Notes: generated by a model not told the origin, from the sequence alone. 28,217 nucleotides of DNA from MGBC108787 sp964430695 (GCA_964430695.1 CAYSFO010000017.1:1-28217), one strand, 5' to 3'; shown: positions 8,736 through 16,370, numbered from the stretch's first letter. Program-made: numbers and translations.

Positions 8736-9926
8736 ATGGAAAAGTTAATCATAATAAAATATGGAGAATTAACAACAAAAAAGGAAAATATTAACCTTTT
8801 TATTAATACATTGAAAGAAAACTGTAAACAAAAATTAAAAGATTTAAATATCACAATAAATTATGATAAGGGAAGAATGTTCATTCATGTATTAGATGAC
8901 CAATTTGATGAAGTAATGGATAGATTAAAAGAAGTATTTGGGATTCATGAAATTGTCATTGGTTATGCTTTAAATACACTTGAATTAGATACTATAAATG
9001 CGCAAATACTAGAATTAATAAAAGATAAAACTTTTAAAACATTTAAAGTTGAAACGAAAAGAAGTAATAAAAAAATAAATAAATCAAGTATCGAAATTAG
9101 TAGTGAAATAGGGGCTTTTCTTTTAAAAAATAAAAAAAATATAACCGTAGATGTCCATCAACCAGAATGTACCATTCATGTAGAATTAAGAAATTCAGAA
9201 AGTTATATTTATTTTGAAGGAGAAAAAGGACTCGGAGGGTATCCAGTAGGAACCTTAGGAAAAGGAATTTTAATGCTTAGTGGAGGAATTGATTCCCCTG
9301 TTGCTGGTTATTTGGCAATGAAAAGAGGAGTAAAAATCGAGTGTCTTTATTTTGAAAGTCCACCACATACAAGTATCGAAGCTAAAAATAAAGTGATTGA
9401 ACTTGCAAGAATTCTTGCTAAATATAACAACGAAATAAAATTACATATTGTGAACTTTACTGAAATACAAGAAGCTATTTATAAAAATATTCCTCATGAA
9501 TATCTAATTACCATCATGCGTCGTATGATGTATCGAATTTCAAGTATTATAGCAAGTCGCATCAATGCCAAAATTATTGTAAATGGGGAATCCATTGGAC
9601 AAGTGGCGAGTCAAACGTTAACGAGTATGAAAGCGATTAATGAAGTTGTAAATCTTCCTGTTATTCGCCCCGTTGCATGTTTTGATAAATTAGAAATCAT
9701 AGAAATTGCGAAAAAAATAAATACCTATGAAACAAGCATTTTACCTTTTGAAGACTGTTGTACCATTTTTGTCCCAGAACATCCAGTCATTAATCCAGAA
9801 TCTAAAATCTGTGAAGATTATGAAACACGAATTCCTTATAAAGATTTAATTTACAATGCTGTTAAAAACCACGAAGTAATGAAAATTAATAATAAAAAAC
9901 AGAAAGAATATGAAGATATTTTGTAA
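8736..9926 (+). CDS. thiI: tRNA 4-thiouridine synthase ThiI
   Basis: A 396-aa enzyme that uses ATP to adenylate uridine 8 of tRNA and then inserts sulfur; ThiI homologues can also feed thiamine thiazole synthesis. The N-terminal ferredoxin-like region opens with IIIKYGELTTKKEN, followed by a THUMP RNA-binding domain (about residues 60-165). The PP-loop SGGIDSPVAGYLAMKRG has its nucleotide loop at residues 182-187. A conserved C-terminal FEDCCTIFVPEHP contains Cys341 and Cys342. There is no rhodanese domain, so this is the short Bacillus-type form that takes sulfur from a cysteine desulfurase, consistent with nifZ next door. A GGAAGGA site sits 8 nt before the ATG. The gene has its own promoter, and no thiamine genes are adjacent. 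Confidence 0.96.
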   Translation: MEKLIIIKYGELTTKKENINLFINTLKENCKQKLKDLNITINYDKGRMFIHVLDDQFDEVMDRLKEVFGIHEIVIGYALNTLELDTINAQILELIKDKTFKTFKVETKRSNKKINKSSIEISSEIGAFLLKNKKNITVDVHQPECTIHVELRNSESYIYFEGEKGLGGYPVGTLGKGILMLSGGIDSPVAGYLAMKRGVKIECLYFESPPHTSIEAKNKVIELARILAKYNNEIKLHIVNFTEIQEAIYKNIPHEYLITIMRRMMYRISSIIASRINAKIIVNGESIGQVASQTLTSMKAINEVVNLPVIRPVACFDKLEIIEIAKKINTYETSILPFEDCCTIFVPEHPVINPESKICEDYETRIPYKDLIYNAVKNHEVMKINNKKQKEYEDIL

Positions 9927-9932
9927 TATTTC

Positions 9933-9961
9933 TTGTGAAGTTAACACTATTTTTATATAAT
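9933..9961 (+). promoter_or_regulatory. Promoter of the 418-aa unknown gene
   Basis: TTGTGA (9933-9938), a 17-nt spacer and TATAAT (9956-9961). Transcription would begin near 9968, so the ATG at 9964 could not serve as the start; the ATG at 9982 can. It lies just 7 nt after the thiI stop codon. Confidence 0.7.
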
Positions 9962-9981
9962 AAATGGCAAGAGGTGGGAAT

Positions 9982-11238
9982 ATGAACAAGGTTGAAGAAA
10001 GAAATCCATTAGAAAGTTTAAAAGAAGAAATTAGAATATTTAAAAAAAATGAAGAGGCAACTTATGATATGCTAGCTTTATATGAGCTATTACTACAAGA
10101 TATATATGTTCATAGCTTAATTGGAATCACTTTAACAGAAAAAGTAATACATGATTTAGAAGATCCAGAGGTCACGATTCCTTTTAGAGCGAAATATATT
10201 GCAGAATTTTTAAGTCCATTAACTGATAAATTATATGAAATTCTAAGAAAATATGAAAAGATTGAAGAATGTACAACATTATGTAGCGACTTTTGTGCTT
10301 CTTATAAAGAAAGGATTGCAGCAAAAGATTTTTCAAGTATATTATATCGAAAAGATTATGATACGTTTAATTTAATGCAACAGTTACTTTCTAGTTCTCC
10401 TGCATTTGTTTATAAATTTTTAGTATCTGAGATTTCTTTGCAAACGAGACTAGAAATGTTTGCTTTTGTATTAGGGGCTTATAGTTATAGGAATTTTCGA
10501 TTCTTTGTAGAAGGTCCAAAACAAGATTATTTATCAAAAGAAGAATATAATAAATATCCAGAAAAAATACAAGAAATATTAGCACTATTTAATAATAATG
10601 AATGTAAACTTTGCAAAGTAAAAGATTTAATAAATCATTTATTAAAGGAAGGAGAATATGAAACCATTAGATGTCTACAGAATTATGGTATAGATTTTAA
10701 TGGATGCTATTGGAATTATTGTTCTGAAAAGGAACCTAATTTAAATAATAAAACAATTTCTACTGTAGGAGCGTTATTTAATTATGAGAGGTCCTTATCA
10801 TCAATTCAAGTTTTATATGAAGCTGAGAGTTATTTGAAAGTAGATCGTTCTATTAGAGATAATGATGACAAATTAATACTGCATTATTTAAGTTCAAGTG
10901 AAATTTGTGATTTTATAAAATGGCCTCATTTTGAAATAACAGAAGAAAAAATAAGGTTTCTTGCTTCTAAAAGAATAGAAGATTTAAAAGCGTGTAGTAA
11001 TCTTTCCTTAAAGGAAATGAAAGAACAATTTGAAGCAGAAAATAAAGAAATAGCAGAGGCTATTATTCATAAAACCGAAAAGGAAGAAGAATTTGAACAA
11101 ATGACTGCATATGCGAATTTGTTTATGGAATTAACAGATATAGATAAAGAGATTAATAGATTAGAAGAAGCTGGTTCACAAGAAAGTGGACCATTAAGAG
11201 AACGTAAAAATCAGCCATCTGGAGAGCAGGGACAGTAA
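9982..11238 (+). CDS. Uncharacterised 418-aa helical protein
   Basis: I do not recognise this protein. The start at 9982 (MNKVEERNPL) is preferred over the in-frame ATG at 9964, because GAGGTGGG (9971-9978) directly precedes it and the earlier ATG lies at or before the predicted transcription start. There is no signal peptide and no convincing membrane segment, so it is probably cytosolic. The composition is mostly helical with mixed charge. There are scattered cysteines (ECTTLCSDFC near residue 95, ECKLCKVK near residue 210) but no clean zinc motif. The C-terminal third (from about residue 325) is Glu/Lys-rich and probably coiled coil. It ends in a polar disordered tail (GPLRERKNQPSGEQGQ). 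It lies between thiI and another unknown gene with a similar promoter. Function is unknown. Confidence 0.85.
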   Translation: MNKVEERNPLESLKEEIRIFKKNEEATYDMLALYELLLQDIYVHSLIGITLTEKVIHDLEDPEVTIPFRAKYIAEFLSPLTDKLYEILRKYEKIEECTTLCSDFCASYKERIAAKDFSSILYRKDYDTFNLMQQLLSSSPAFVYKFLVSEISLQTRLEMFAFVLGAYSYRNFRFFVEGPKQDYLSKEEYNKYPEKIQEILALFNNNECKLCKVKDLINHLLKEGEYETIRCLQNYGIDFNGCYWNYCSEKEPNLNNKTISTVGALFNYERSLSSIQVLYEAESYLKVDRSIRDNDDKLILHYLSSSEICDFIKWPHFEITEEKIRFLASKRIEDLKACSNLSLKEMKEQFEAENKEIAEAIIHKTEKEEEFEQMTAYANLFMELTDIDKEINRLEEAGSQESGPLRERKNQPSGEQGQ

Positions 11239-11331
11239 TTTTGTTTTTCTTTAGTAGTGTATTTAAGAAATTAATTTAAAATTGAAGAAAATCCCCAAAA
11301 AATAATTGGTAGAGTTAAAAAAATGAATAAG

Positions 11332-11358
11332 AAATATGTTTATGGGACATATTTTTTT
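11332..11358 (+). terminator. Intrinsic terminator after the 418-aa unknown gene
   Basis: Perfect eight-base-pair stem AAATATGT (11332-11339) / ACATATTT (11347-11354), loop TTATGGG, ending in a seven-T run. It lies 93 nt after the stop codon and just before the next promoter, so the two unknown genes are separate transcription units. Confidence 0.7.
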
Positions 11359-11379
11359 AATCTGTTTTGTAATTTAAAA

Positions 11380-11408
11380 TTGAAAGTTTGTGAAGAATAC
11401 TATATAAT
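11380..11408 (+). promoter_or_regulatory. Strong vegetative-type promoter of the 672-aa unknown gene
   Basis: TTGAAA (11380-11385), a 17-nt spacer and TATAAT (11403-11408): five of six bases at -35 and all six at -10. Transcription would begin about 20 nt before the ATG at 11435, with GGGAG at 11423-11427 as the ribosome site. Confidence 0.75.
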
Positions 11409-11434
11409 GTATACATACTATAGGGAGTGTTGTT

Positions 11435-13453
11435 ATGAAAACAGAAATTCATAATGCAGAAGTAGCAAATTTTCAAGTGACAATGCATACGAATGAAGAA
11501 GAAATTATTAAAGGAAATAGAAGTGTAAATAATTTAAGTGAATTTAATGAATTTTATAAAGAAATCAAAGAAATGCAAGCAAAATTTGACGAACGCTACC
11601 AAAAGGCAGAAAGTGAAAAAGATAAACAAGATTTAAATACCTATTTAGCACAAGAACTTGATTATTTAAAATTAATGAATATTCTTTTAGATGCTTTGGA
11701 GAATTATCATGATGTTGTTGGGTTAGTAGATGCCAACGAAATACAAAAAGAATGGACAGATATACGTTTAATTATTACTTTTCGTAATATTGAAAGGCAA
11801 TTAGAAAATATTATGCATCTGTCTAAAGATTCTTCTAATCATTTATATGAAGAGCAACAAAGAAAGTTAGTGGAACAGCGAAAATCCCTAGAACCAAAAG
11901 TAGTGTTTTCTCTTCATCGAGTTTTAGGAAAATCGGAAAGAGAATATAATTCGATGGAAGTAGAATCTGTCCATGCTGAAGATAGAAAAAATGATTTTGA
12001 AGTAAATGAACTGTTTTATAACACGCTTAATCTAACATCCAAAATTGCTTATTTAGAATTAGTGATTGCCAATATCAAAAAAGCAGAAGGTGTTGTAACC
12101 TGTGAAATTAATGGAATAAATATTGTAGAAAGATATGCTGCAAATTATAGGAATTATATAGCACGACTAAATAATTTAAAAGCTCAGTTGGCATTAGAAG
12201 AAGCTCAAATCATTTCTACTAATATCGTTATAGATAAGCATATGGTAGAAGATTATATAAATATCTGTACTACTCTTTCTGAAATAGCAAAATCAATCTT
12301 AGCTTTAGAAGAGGAAGCAAGGGAAGCAATAAATACAGATAGAGTAATTGCCGTTAATGCTCTTGACGGAAGAAATATGTATATTTTAGGAACGCGTTTT
12401 ACTTATTTTACAGAAATGCAAGGAAAATATAACTTTTTAATTCAATCCTATGCTTCGTTTGGAAAAAAATATAATTTGACAATGATTCAAGATGAAAAAG
12501 AGTATAATCAAACAAAAAAAATGGAATCGATTTTATACAATCGTTATTCATTTTTAATTGGACAAATAGAAAATAATCCTGAGTTAAAAGAGGGAATAAA
12601 GAAATTAGGAACGGAATTAGGGAAACTTGTGCAAGCAAGAAAGTTTGTTTTATATTCCAATTTTTATGCTTGGTTTAGATCTTGTAATCTTCCTGAAAAT
12701 TTAATTGCTGCTTATACAGAAATTTTTGCGAATATTGATGCATTTGTGCAAATGAAGAAATACACAGAAGAAGAAAAGAAAAAGATACTTTCCGATATTC
12801 TTTCCATTCTTCAAAAATCTAGTACAAAAGAAATAAAAAGTACATCGCCAATACTTTTATTCGATGAGAAAGAAATTCAGGAAGAAGATGCACTAAGAAA
12901 AGAGAAAAAGACAATTCCAGAATTTATGAAGGAACAAATTGCTAAAGTGAAAAGTGTCTTTTATTACCTTCCTAGAGCAAATGCTGTTATTTCGAAAGTA
13001 AAAAATAAGAAAAGTTCTAAAAATCGAAATCAAATGCATGCAAATGTAAAGGAAATTTCTCCAAGTATAACCATTGATTTGGCTTTTGCTGTATTTATGA
13101 TGAAACCATTACCTAGAATTGCTACTAAAAAACAAGAAGTAAAAGTGGAAGAAACTCCTCTTCCATATAATGAGGAGCAAATTTTATCAATAGTAGATAA
13201 AATCTATGACCGAGCAAAACAAAGACAAGCAATGCAAAAGATGTCTAACGACAGTGTTTCTTTAACACCAGAGCAAATCATAAATTTTTCTAAAAAGGAA
13301 AATGACTTTGTATATAATTACAAGGGGCAAATTGTATATATAAATGCTATGGACCCTGATTGTGAAGCAAAGAAAGCAGCTTTAGTAGCCAATGGAGCAA
13401 CTTTAGTAGAAAATAAAGAATATAGTGAAAACACTTTAGGAAGGAGTGCTTAA
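11435..13453 (+). CDS. Uncharacterised 672-aa coiled-coil protein
   Basis: I do not recognise this protein. It has no signal peptide or membrane anchor. Residues 1-330 are Glu/Lys/Asn-rich helix with probable coiled coils (for example KEIKEMQAKFDERYQKAESE). A more varied helical block follows to about residue 470 (NFYAWFRSCNLPENLIAAYT). A short proline-containing hydrophobic patch (ITIDLAFAVFMMKPLPRIA, near 545-565) may be a binding or insertion site. The last 75 residues look like a small folded domain (FVYNYKGQIVYINAMDPDC...ANGATLVENKEY). It has a near-consensus promoter. Its TAA stop shares one base with the start of the DUF1292 gene (TAATG), so the two are coupled and probably work together. 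The size and helical make-up suggest a structural or scaffold role, but that is inference. Confidence 0.85.
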   Translation: MKTEIHNAEVANFQVTMHTNEEEIIKGNRSVNNLSEFNEFYKEIKEMQAKFDERYQKAESEKDKQDLNTYLAQELDYLKLMNILLDALENYHDVVGLVDANEIQKEWTDIRLIITFRNIERQLENIMHLSKDSSNHLYEEQQRKLVEQRKSLEPKVVFSLHRVLGKSEREYNSMEVESVHAEDRKNDFEVNELFYNTLNLTSKIAYLELVIANIKKAEGVVTCEINGINIVERYAANYRNYIARLNNLKAQLALEEAQIISTNIVIDKHMVEDYINICTTLSEIAKSILALEEEAREAINTDRVIAVNALDGRNMYILGTRFTYFTEMQGKYNFLIQSYASFGKKYNLTMIQDEKEYNQTKKMESILYNRYSFLIGQIENNPELKEGIKKLGTELGKLVQARKFVLYSNFYAWFRSCNLPENLIAAYTEIFANIDAFVQMKKYTEEEKKKILSDILSILQKSSTKEIKSTSPILLFDEKEIQEEDALRKEKKTIPEFMKEQIAKVKSVFYYLPRANAVISKVKNKKSSKNRNQMHANVKEISPSITIDLAFAVFMMKPLPRIATKKQEVKVEETPLPYNEEQILSIVDKIYDRAKQRQAMQKMSNDSVSLTPEQIINFSKKENDFVYNYKGQIVYINAMDPDCEAKKAALVANGATLVENKEYSENTLGRSA

Positions 13454-13758
13454 TGGAACCAATCGAATTATATGATATTTTAACTTTAGAAAATAATAAG
13501 GATTATACTGTTGCTAATATGTTAGAGTATAAAGAAAAAACTTATTTATATTTAATTGAAGTAGATAAAGATGAAGAATTAATTGCAGAGAATCAACTGA
13601 TTGTTTGTCGAGCAGTAAAAGATGGAGAAGATATCGTTGAAAAAGTGACGAATGAAGAAGAATATAAAGAAGTTGCTAGGTTATTCTTCAATTTATTTAA
13701 AAAGCTTGCTGATGAAGAAATAAGTGATAATACAGATAATGCCACTAGTGAAAACTAA
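13453..13758 (+). CDS. DUF1292 family protein (YrzB-like)
   Basis: A small (101 aa), very acidic cytosolic protein of the DUF1292 family. It opens with a short beta-rich domain of the family pattern: YDILTLENNKDYTVANMLEY, YLYLIEVDKDEE, then helix YKEVARLFFNLFKKLADEE. The family is common in Bacillota; in Bacillus the homologue YrzB lies with the Holliday-junction resolvase gene yrrK, which is not the context here. Its function is not known. AAGGAG (13441-13446) sits 6 nt before the ATG, and the start overlaps the preceding stop by one base, so production is probably tied to the 672-aa protein. The last codons are inside the transcription terminator. Confidence 0.82.
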   Translation: MEPIELYDILTLENNKDYTVANMLEYKEKTYLYLIEVDKDEELIAENQLIVCRAVKDGEDIVEKVTNEEEYKEVARLFFNLFKKLADEEISDNTDNATSEN

Positions 13759-13770
13759 TGGCTTTTCTTT
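13741..13770 (+). terminator. Terminator with GAAA tetraloop overlapping the DUF1292 stop codon
   Basis: Stem GCCA-C-TAGT (13741-13749) / ACTA-A-TGGC (13754-13762) with one internal C/A mismatch, capped by a GAAA tetraloop (13750-13753) and followed by TTTTCTTT. The TAA stop (13756-13758) lies in the right arm, so the hairpin is partly coding. Confidence 0.75.
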
Positions 13771-13825
13771 GATTACAATGATATATATAAGTATAGCACA
13801 TTTTATAAATTAAAAAGACAAGCAG

Positions 13826-13856
13826 AAAAAAGATTCAAATTAAATAGAATCTTTTT
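13826..13856 (-). terminator. Terminator of the minus-strand symporter gene
   Basis: On the minus strand, AAAAAGATTC / GAATCTTTTT form a ten-base-pair stem around a 10-nt AT-rich loop, with the T-tract in the right arm. The left arm overlaps the TAA stop codon (13855-13857). The hairpin is symmetric enough to act on the plus strand too, so it separates the two convergent genes. Confidence 0.75.
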
Positions 13857-15102
13857 ACTCATTTGTTTTTTCTTGCCAATGTTTTCCTTCGACAATTCGC
13901 GTGACCATCATAGAGGATGCTGTGTCTCCCACCACATTTAATAAAGTAGCTGGAGGATCAATAATCGTTGCAATAATTGTTAAGATTGGTAGACTTGCTA
14001 CCGGGAATCCCATCATCGTAATAATCATCATTTCAGAGATAGTACCACCACCTATTGGTACAGCACTTACCAGTAAATTAGCAATTGCTGAAGTAACAAT
14101 AATCTTACTAATGGCGTCGATGCTATAAATATCAATTCCAAATAAATAGGCCAAGAACATGATTTTAAATACACTTCCGATAATAGAGCCATCTTTATGA
14201 AATGAAGTTCCAAGAGGAATCGTTGCTTCAGCAATATCATTTGGAACCCCCATCTTTTTTGCACATTTCACGTTGATAGGAATCGATGCAGCAGAAGAAC
14301 AAGTAGATATAGAAGTGGCGGTTGCAGGAAGGACATGTCTCCAAAAAGATTTGAATCCTTTTTTACCACCAGCTAAGAGAGCATAGAAACTATATATAAT
14401 AAAATAAAATAAAATAGCAACAACTGTATAAATTACAAAAGTTTTTACATAGCCAACAGCAATTTCATTTCCAAATGTTCCAATTAAAGAAGCAAAATAA
14501 CATCCAAGTCCAATTGGGGCGTATAAAAATGCCATATCAACGAGTTTTAATACAACTTCATTTGCTGCATTTAAAAAACGCTCGAATTCTGCTCCTTTTT
14601 TACCAACTTTATTGATAGCAATACCAACAAAAATAGAAAATAGTACTAAAGCAATTAAGTTATCACGAGAAAGAATTTTATAAAAATCATTTGTGCTAAT
14701 TGCTTCTACAGTGCGTGATAAAATGTTGAGTTCGATTTTGGTGTCTCCTGATTCGCTCATCTCATTCATAATGGTACTATAAGAATCTTGATTGACTAAC
14801 TTAAAGGAATAAGTAGTAATTAAACCTACAATAAGAGCAATAATAGAGGTAAAGATAAATACACCTACAATCGTTCTTAAAAGACGCCCAAGCCTTTTTG
14901 GTTGCTTTATTTTAGCAATCGATGTGGAAAGTGTTAAAAATACCAGTGGTACGATTAAGATGAACATCATATTCATAAATAACTCTCCAAATGGATTTAG
15001 AATGGTTGCTTTCTCTTTTAAAATCATACCTACAATTCCACCAATTACAAGTGATGAAAGCAAAATTATAGTTTGCTTATAATTTTTCCATATTTTTTTC
15101 AT
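13855..15102 (-). CDS. Dicarboxylate/amino acid:cation symporter (SDF/DAACS family)
   Basis: A 415-aa multi-pass secondary transporter of the glutamate/dicarboxylate family, which imports acidic amino acids or dicarboxylates with sodium or protons. Many hydrophobic helices are visible. The serine-rich tip of the first re-entrant hairpin (SISTCSSAASIP, about 260-270) matches the family SSSAATLP signature. NVVGDTASSMMVTR near 387-400 matches the substrate-binding helix TM8 (Asn and Asp kept). The TM7 motif usually written NMDGT reads instead LGTSFHKDGS (about 296-305). The start at 15102 is chosen over the upstream in-frame ATG at 15138 because AAAAGGAG (15108-15115) lies 5 nt from it. It is monocistronic, convergent with the DUF1292 unit and ends in its own hairpin. 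Substrate cannot be fixed. Confidence 0.9.
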   Translation of the reverse strand: MKKIWKNYKQTIILLSSLVIGGIVGMILKEKATILNPFGELFMNMMFILIVPLVFLTLSTSIAKIKQPKRLGRLLRTIVGVFIFTSIIALIVGLITTYSFKLVNQDSYSTIMNEMSESGDTKIELNILSRTVEAISTNDFYKILSRDNLIALVLFSIFVGIAINKVGKKGAEFERFLNAANEVVLKLVDMAFLYAPIGLGCYFASLIGTFGNEIAVGYVKTFVIYTVVAILFYFIIYSFYALLAGGKKGFKSFWRHVLPATATSISTCSSAASIPINVKCAKKMGVPNDIAEATIPLGTSFHKDGSIIGSVFKIMFLAYLFGIDIYSIDAISKIIVTSAIANLLVSAVPIGGGTISEMMIITMMGFPVASLPILTIIATIIDPPATLLNVVGDTASSMMVTRIVEGKHWQEKTNE

Positions 15103-15224
15103 AAACACTCCTTTTGTTATTATCATATTCGATTGCAACTTAGAATAGTAGTAAATAAAGCATTTCCGCTAAAAATAAAAGAAGAAATATAAGAAAAAAT
15201 TATAATTATGATAAATTGTTTATA

Positions 15225-15276
15225 AATGGTTATATATGAAATAATATAGTATATGCTATATAATGGTTATATTGAA
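15225..15276. repeat. AT-rich direct and inverted repeats upstream of the toxin-antitoxin operon
   Basis: AATGGTTATAT occurs at 15225-15235 and again at 15262-15272. Between them lies an inverted repeat ATATAG (15244-15249) / CTATAT (15256-15261). The stretch is between divergent genes (symporter leftward, antitoxin rightward) and holds no gene. It may be an operator region, but AT-richness makes chance repeats likely. Confidence 0.4.
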
Positions 15277-15297
15277 AATATATAAATAATATTATGT

Positions 15298-15330
15298 ATT
15301 ATATAAAATAACTTGACATATTATATAAAA
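15298..15330 (+). promoter_or_regulatory. Paired operator-like repeats flanking the -35 box of the toxin-antitoxin promoter
   Basis: ATTATATAAAA is repeated exactly at 15298-15308 and 15320-15330, one copy on each side of the TTGACA -35 box. The spacing is 22 bp, about two helical turns. This placement suits a ribbon-helix-helix antitoxin that represses its own operon by binding adjacent sites on one DNA face. Function is inferred. Confidence 0.5.
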
Positions 15331-15341
15331 AAAAGTATTAT
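15313..15341 (+). promoter_or_regulatory. Near-consensus promoter of the toxin-antitoxin operon
   Basis: TTGACA (15313-15318), a 17-nt spacer and TATTAT (15336-15341). GAGGTG (15355-15360) precedes the antitoxin ATG by 5 nt. This is among the best sigma-A-type promoters in the window, as expected for an autorepressed addiction module. Confidence 0.8.
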
Positions 15342-15365
15342 TTTGACTAGAAAAGAGGTGTCATA

Positions 15366-15653
15366 ATGGAAAATTTAACAACAGCTATTAGCGTGCAAGT
15401 CGATAGTCACGATAAAGAAGTGGCAAGTAGTATATTAAAAAGTTTAGGTTTAAATATGAGTACATACGTAAATATGGCGATAAAACAACTAATAAATAAA
15501 GACGGAGTGCCCTTTGAAGTAGTAAATCCTAAACCTAGTAAAGAATTGTTAGAAGCATTACAAGAGGGAGAAGATATACTACATGGAAACATACAAGCGA
15601 AAAAATACCACAGTGTTAAAGAACTAATTGGAGATTTAGAAAATGAAATTTAA
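15366..15653 (+). CDS. RelB/DinJ family antitoxin
   Basis: A 95-aa type II antitoxin. The N-terminus is a ribbon-helix-helix DNA-binding unit: strand LTTAISVQVDSHDKEVASSI, then the helices LKSLGLNMSTYVNMAIKQLI, the pattern of DinJ proteins. The acidic C-terminal part (KELLEALQEGEDIL...VKELIGDLENEI) should wrap the toxin. It forms an operon with the following toxin and overlaps it by 11 nt, giving tight coupling with the antitoxin made first. It probably represses its own promoter together with the toxin, as is known for DinJ-YafQ. The start is fixed by GAGGTG at 15355-15360 and by the promoter position. Confidence 0.9.
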   Translation: MENLTTAISVQVDSHDKEVASSILKSLGLNMSTYVNMAIKQLINKDGVPFEVVNPKPSKELLEALQEGEDILHGNIQAKKYHSVKELIGDLENEI

Positions 15654-15951
15654 TTTTGATAATGCAAAATATGATATACAAATTACTTCAAAATTTAAAA
15701 GCAATTATAAAAGAGTAAAAAAACAAGGAAAAGATATAAATCAATTAATTAGTGTATTAGAGACTCAAGCAAATGGAGAAGAACTAGAAGAAAAATATAA
15801 AAATCATAAACTAATAAACGATAAAATTTATAAAGACTGCAACGAGTGTCACATTACACCAGACTGGCTATTGGTATATAAAATACAAGATAATGAATTA
15901 ATTTTGTTGCTTTTAGCAACTGGTAGTCACAGCGAATTATTTAGTAAATAG
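15643..15951 (+). CDS. YafQ-type toxin (RelE/ParE superfamily mRNA interferase)
   Basis: A 102-aa toxin that, by family, cleaves mRNA in the ribosome A site and slows growth when the antitoxin is degraded. Residues corresponding to the YafQ active site are all present: His70, Asp74 and Trp75 in HITPDWLLVY, His96 and Phe100 in TGSHSELF, and His55 in KNHKL. The spacing between His70-Asp74-Trp75 and between His96-Phe100 equals that of E. coli YafQ, so the toxin is probably active. The basic N-terminal half (FKSNYKRVKKQGKD) fits rRNA and mRNA contact. The ATG lies inside the antitoxin gene. A terminator directly follows. The module may stabilise the adjoining accessory region. Confidence 0.92.
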   Translation: MKFNFDNAKYDIQITSKFKSNYKRVKKQGKDINQLISVLETQANGEELEEKYKNHKLINDKIYKDCNECHITPDWLLVYKIQDNELILLLLATGSHSELFSK

Positions 15952-15974
15952 GAAATGCAAAATCCTATTTTTTT
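15947..15974 (+). terminator. Terminator of the toxin-antitoxin operon
   Basis: Stem AATAGGA (15947-15953) / TCCTATT (15963-15969), 9-nt loop, T run 15968-15974. The TAG stop codon of the toxin (15949-15951) is part of the left arm. Confidence 0.75.
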
Positions 15975-15991
15975 ATCTTATAGGAAGGTAT

Positions 15992-16200
15992 AATTTAGAG
16001 GCATCACAAAATGAAATTATAAAATTATTTCCAGAAAAATTAATTAAAGAATTTGGAAGTGACTATAGTGTCCCAAACTTAAAGAAAATGAAGAAATTTA
16101 TCAAATATTTCAAACTGGTTCCACACTGTGTAACCAGCTAAGTTGGAGTCATAATCGTTTAATAATGAATATAAAAGAGGAAACAAAAAGCAGAGTATGA
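15992..16200 (+). pseudogene. Frameshifted fragment of a DUF1016 (YhcG-type, PDDEXK nuclease family) gene
   Basis: Reading from about 15992, one frame gives EIIKLFPEKLIKEFGSDYSV then PNLKKMKKF, which matches the DUF1016 N-terminal pattern of a Leu/Lys-rich helix, EFG.G(F/Y)S..NL..M..F. A TAA at 16139 stops this frame. One frame over, from 16138, it continues as LSWSHNRLIMNIKEETKSRV and stops at TGA 16198-16200; LSWSHYRLL is the next signature of the same domain. No start codon, and no ORF for the C-terminal nuclease domain, is present. This is therefore a decayed remnant, right after a toxin-antitoxin operon. The family match is from memory of the motif. Confidence 0.75.
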
Positions 16201-16278
16201 AATTAATAAATTTTAAAAATTGTTTTATTAACTGTCTCCTTATAGCATGTTTATGCATCATTTATTATATATACCCAA

Positions 16279-16370
16279 TTTGTCATTTTTTGACAAAACT
16301 TCACGATTTTTTATAGACTTTTTACAGATTTGTGTTATAATAGCATGAAGTTCATGAAATTCATTATAAT
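16279..16370 (+). promoter_or_regulatory. Upstream region of the first sugar-phosphate transferase: promoter and palindromes
   Basis: The region contains a palindrome TTTGTCA/TGACAAA (16279-16285 and 16291-16297). An extended -10 box TGTTATAAT (TATAAT 16336-16341) has only a weak -35 (TTATAG, 16311-16316). Two overlapping 11-bp palindromes, ATGAAGTTCAT (16345-16355) and ATGAAATTCAT (16354-16364), lie over the predicted transcription start and could be an operator. A second TATAAT lies at 16365-16370. Several blocks recur before the second transferase gene. Confidence 0.5.

Noticed and set aside
13901..14128. Plus-strand ORF of 75 aa rich in Ile and Val
   Set aside because: It is the shadow of the symporter's membrane helices on the opposite strand, with no ribosome site.
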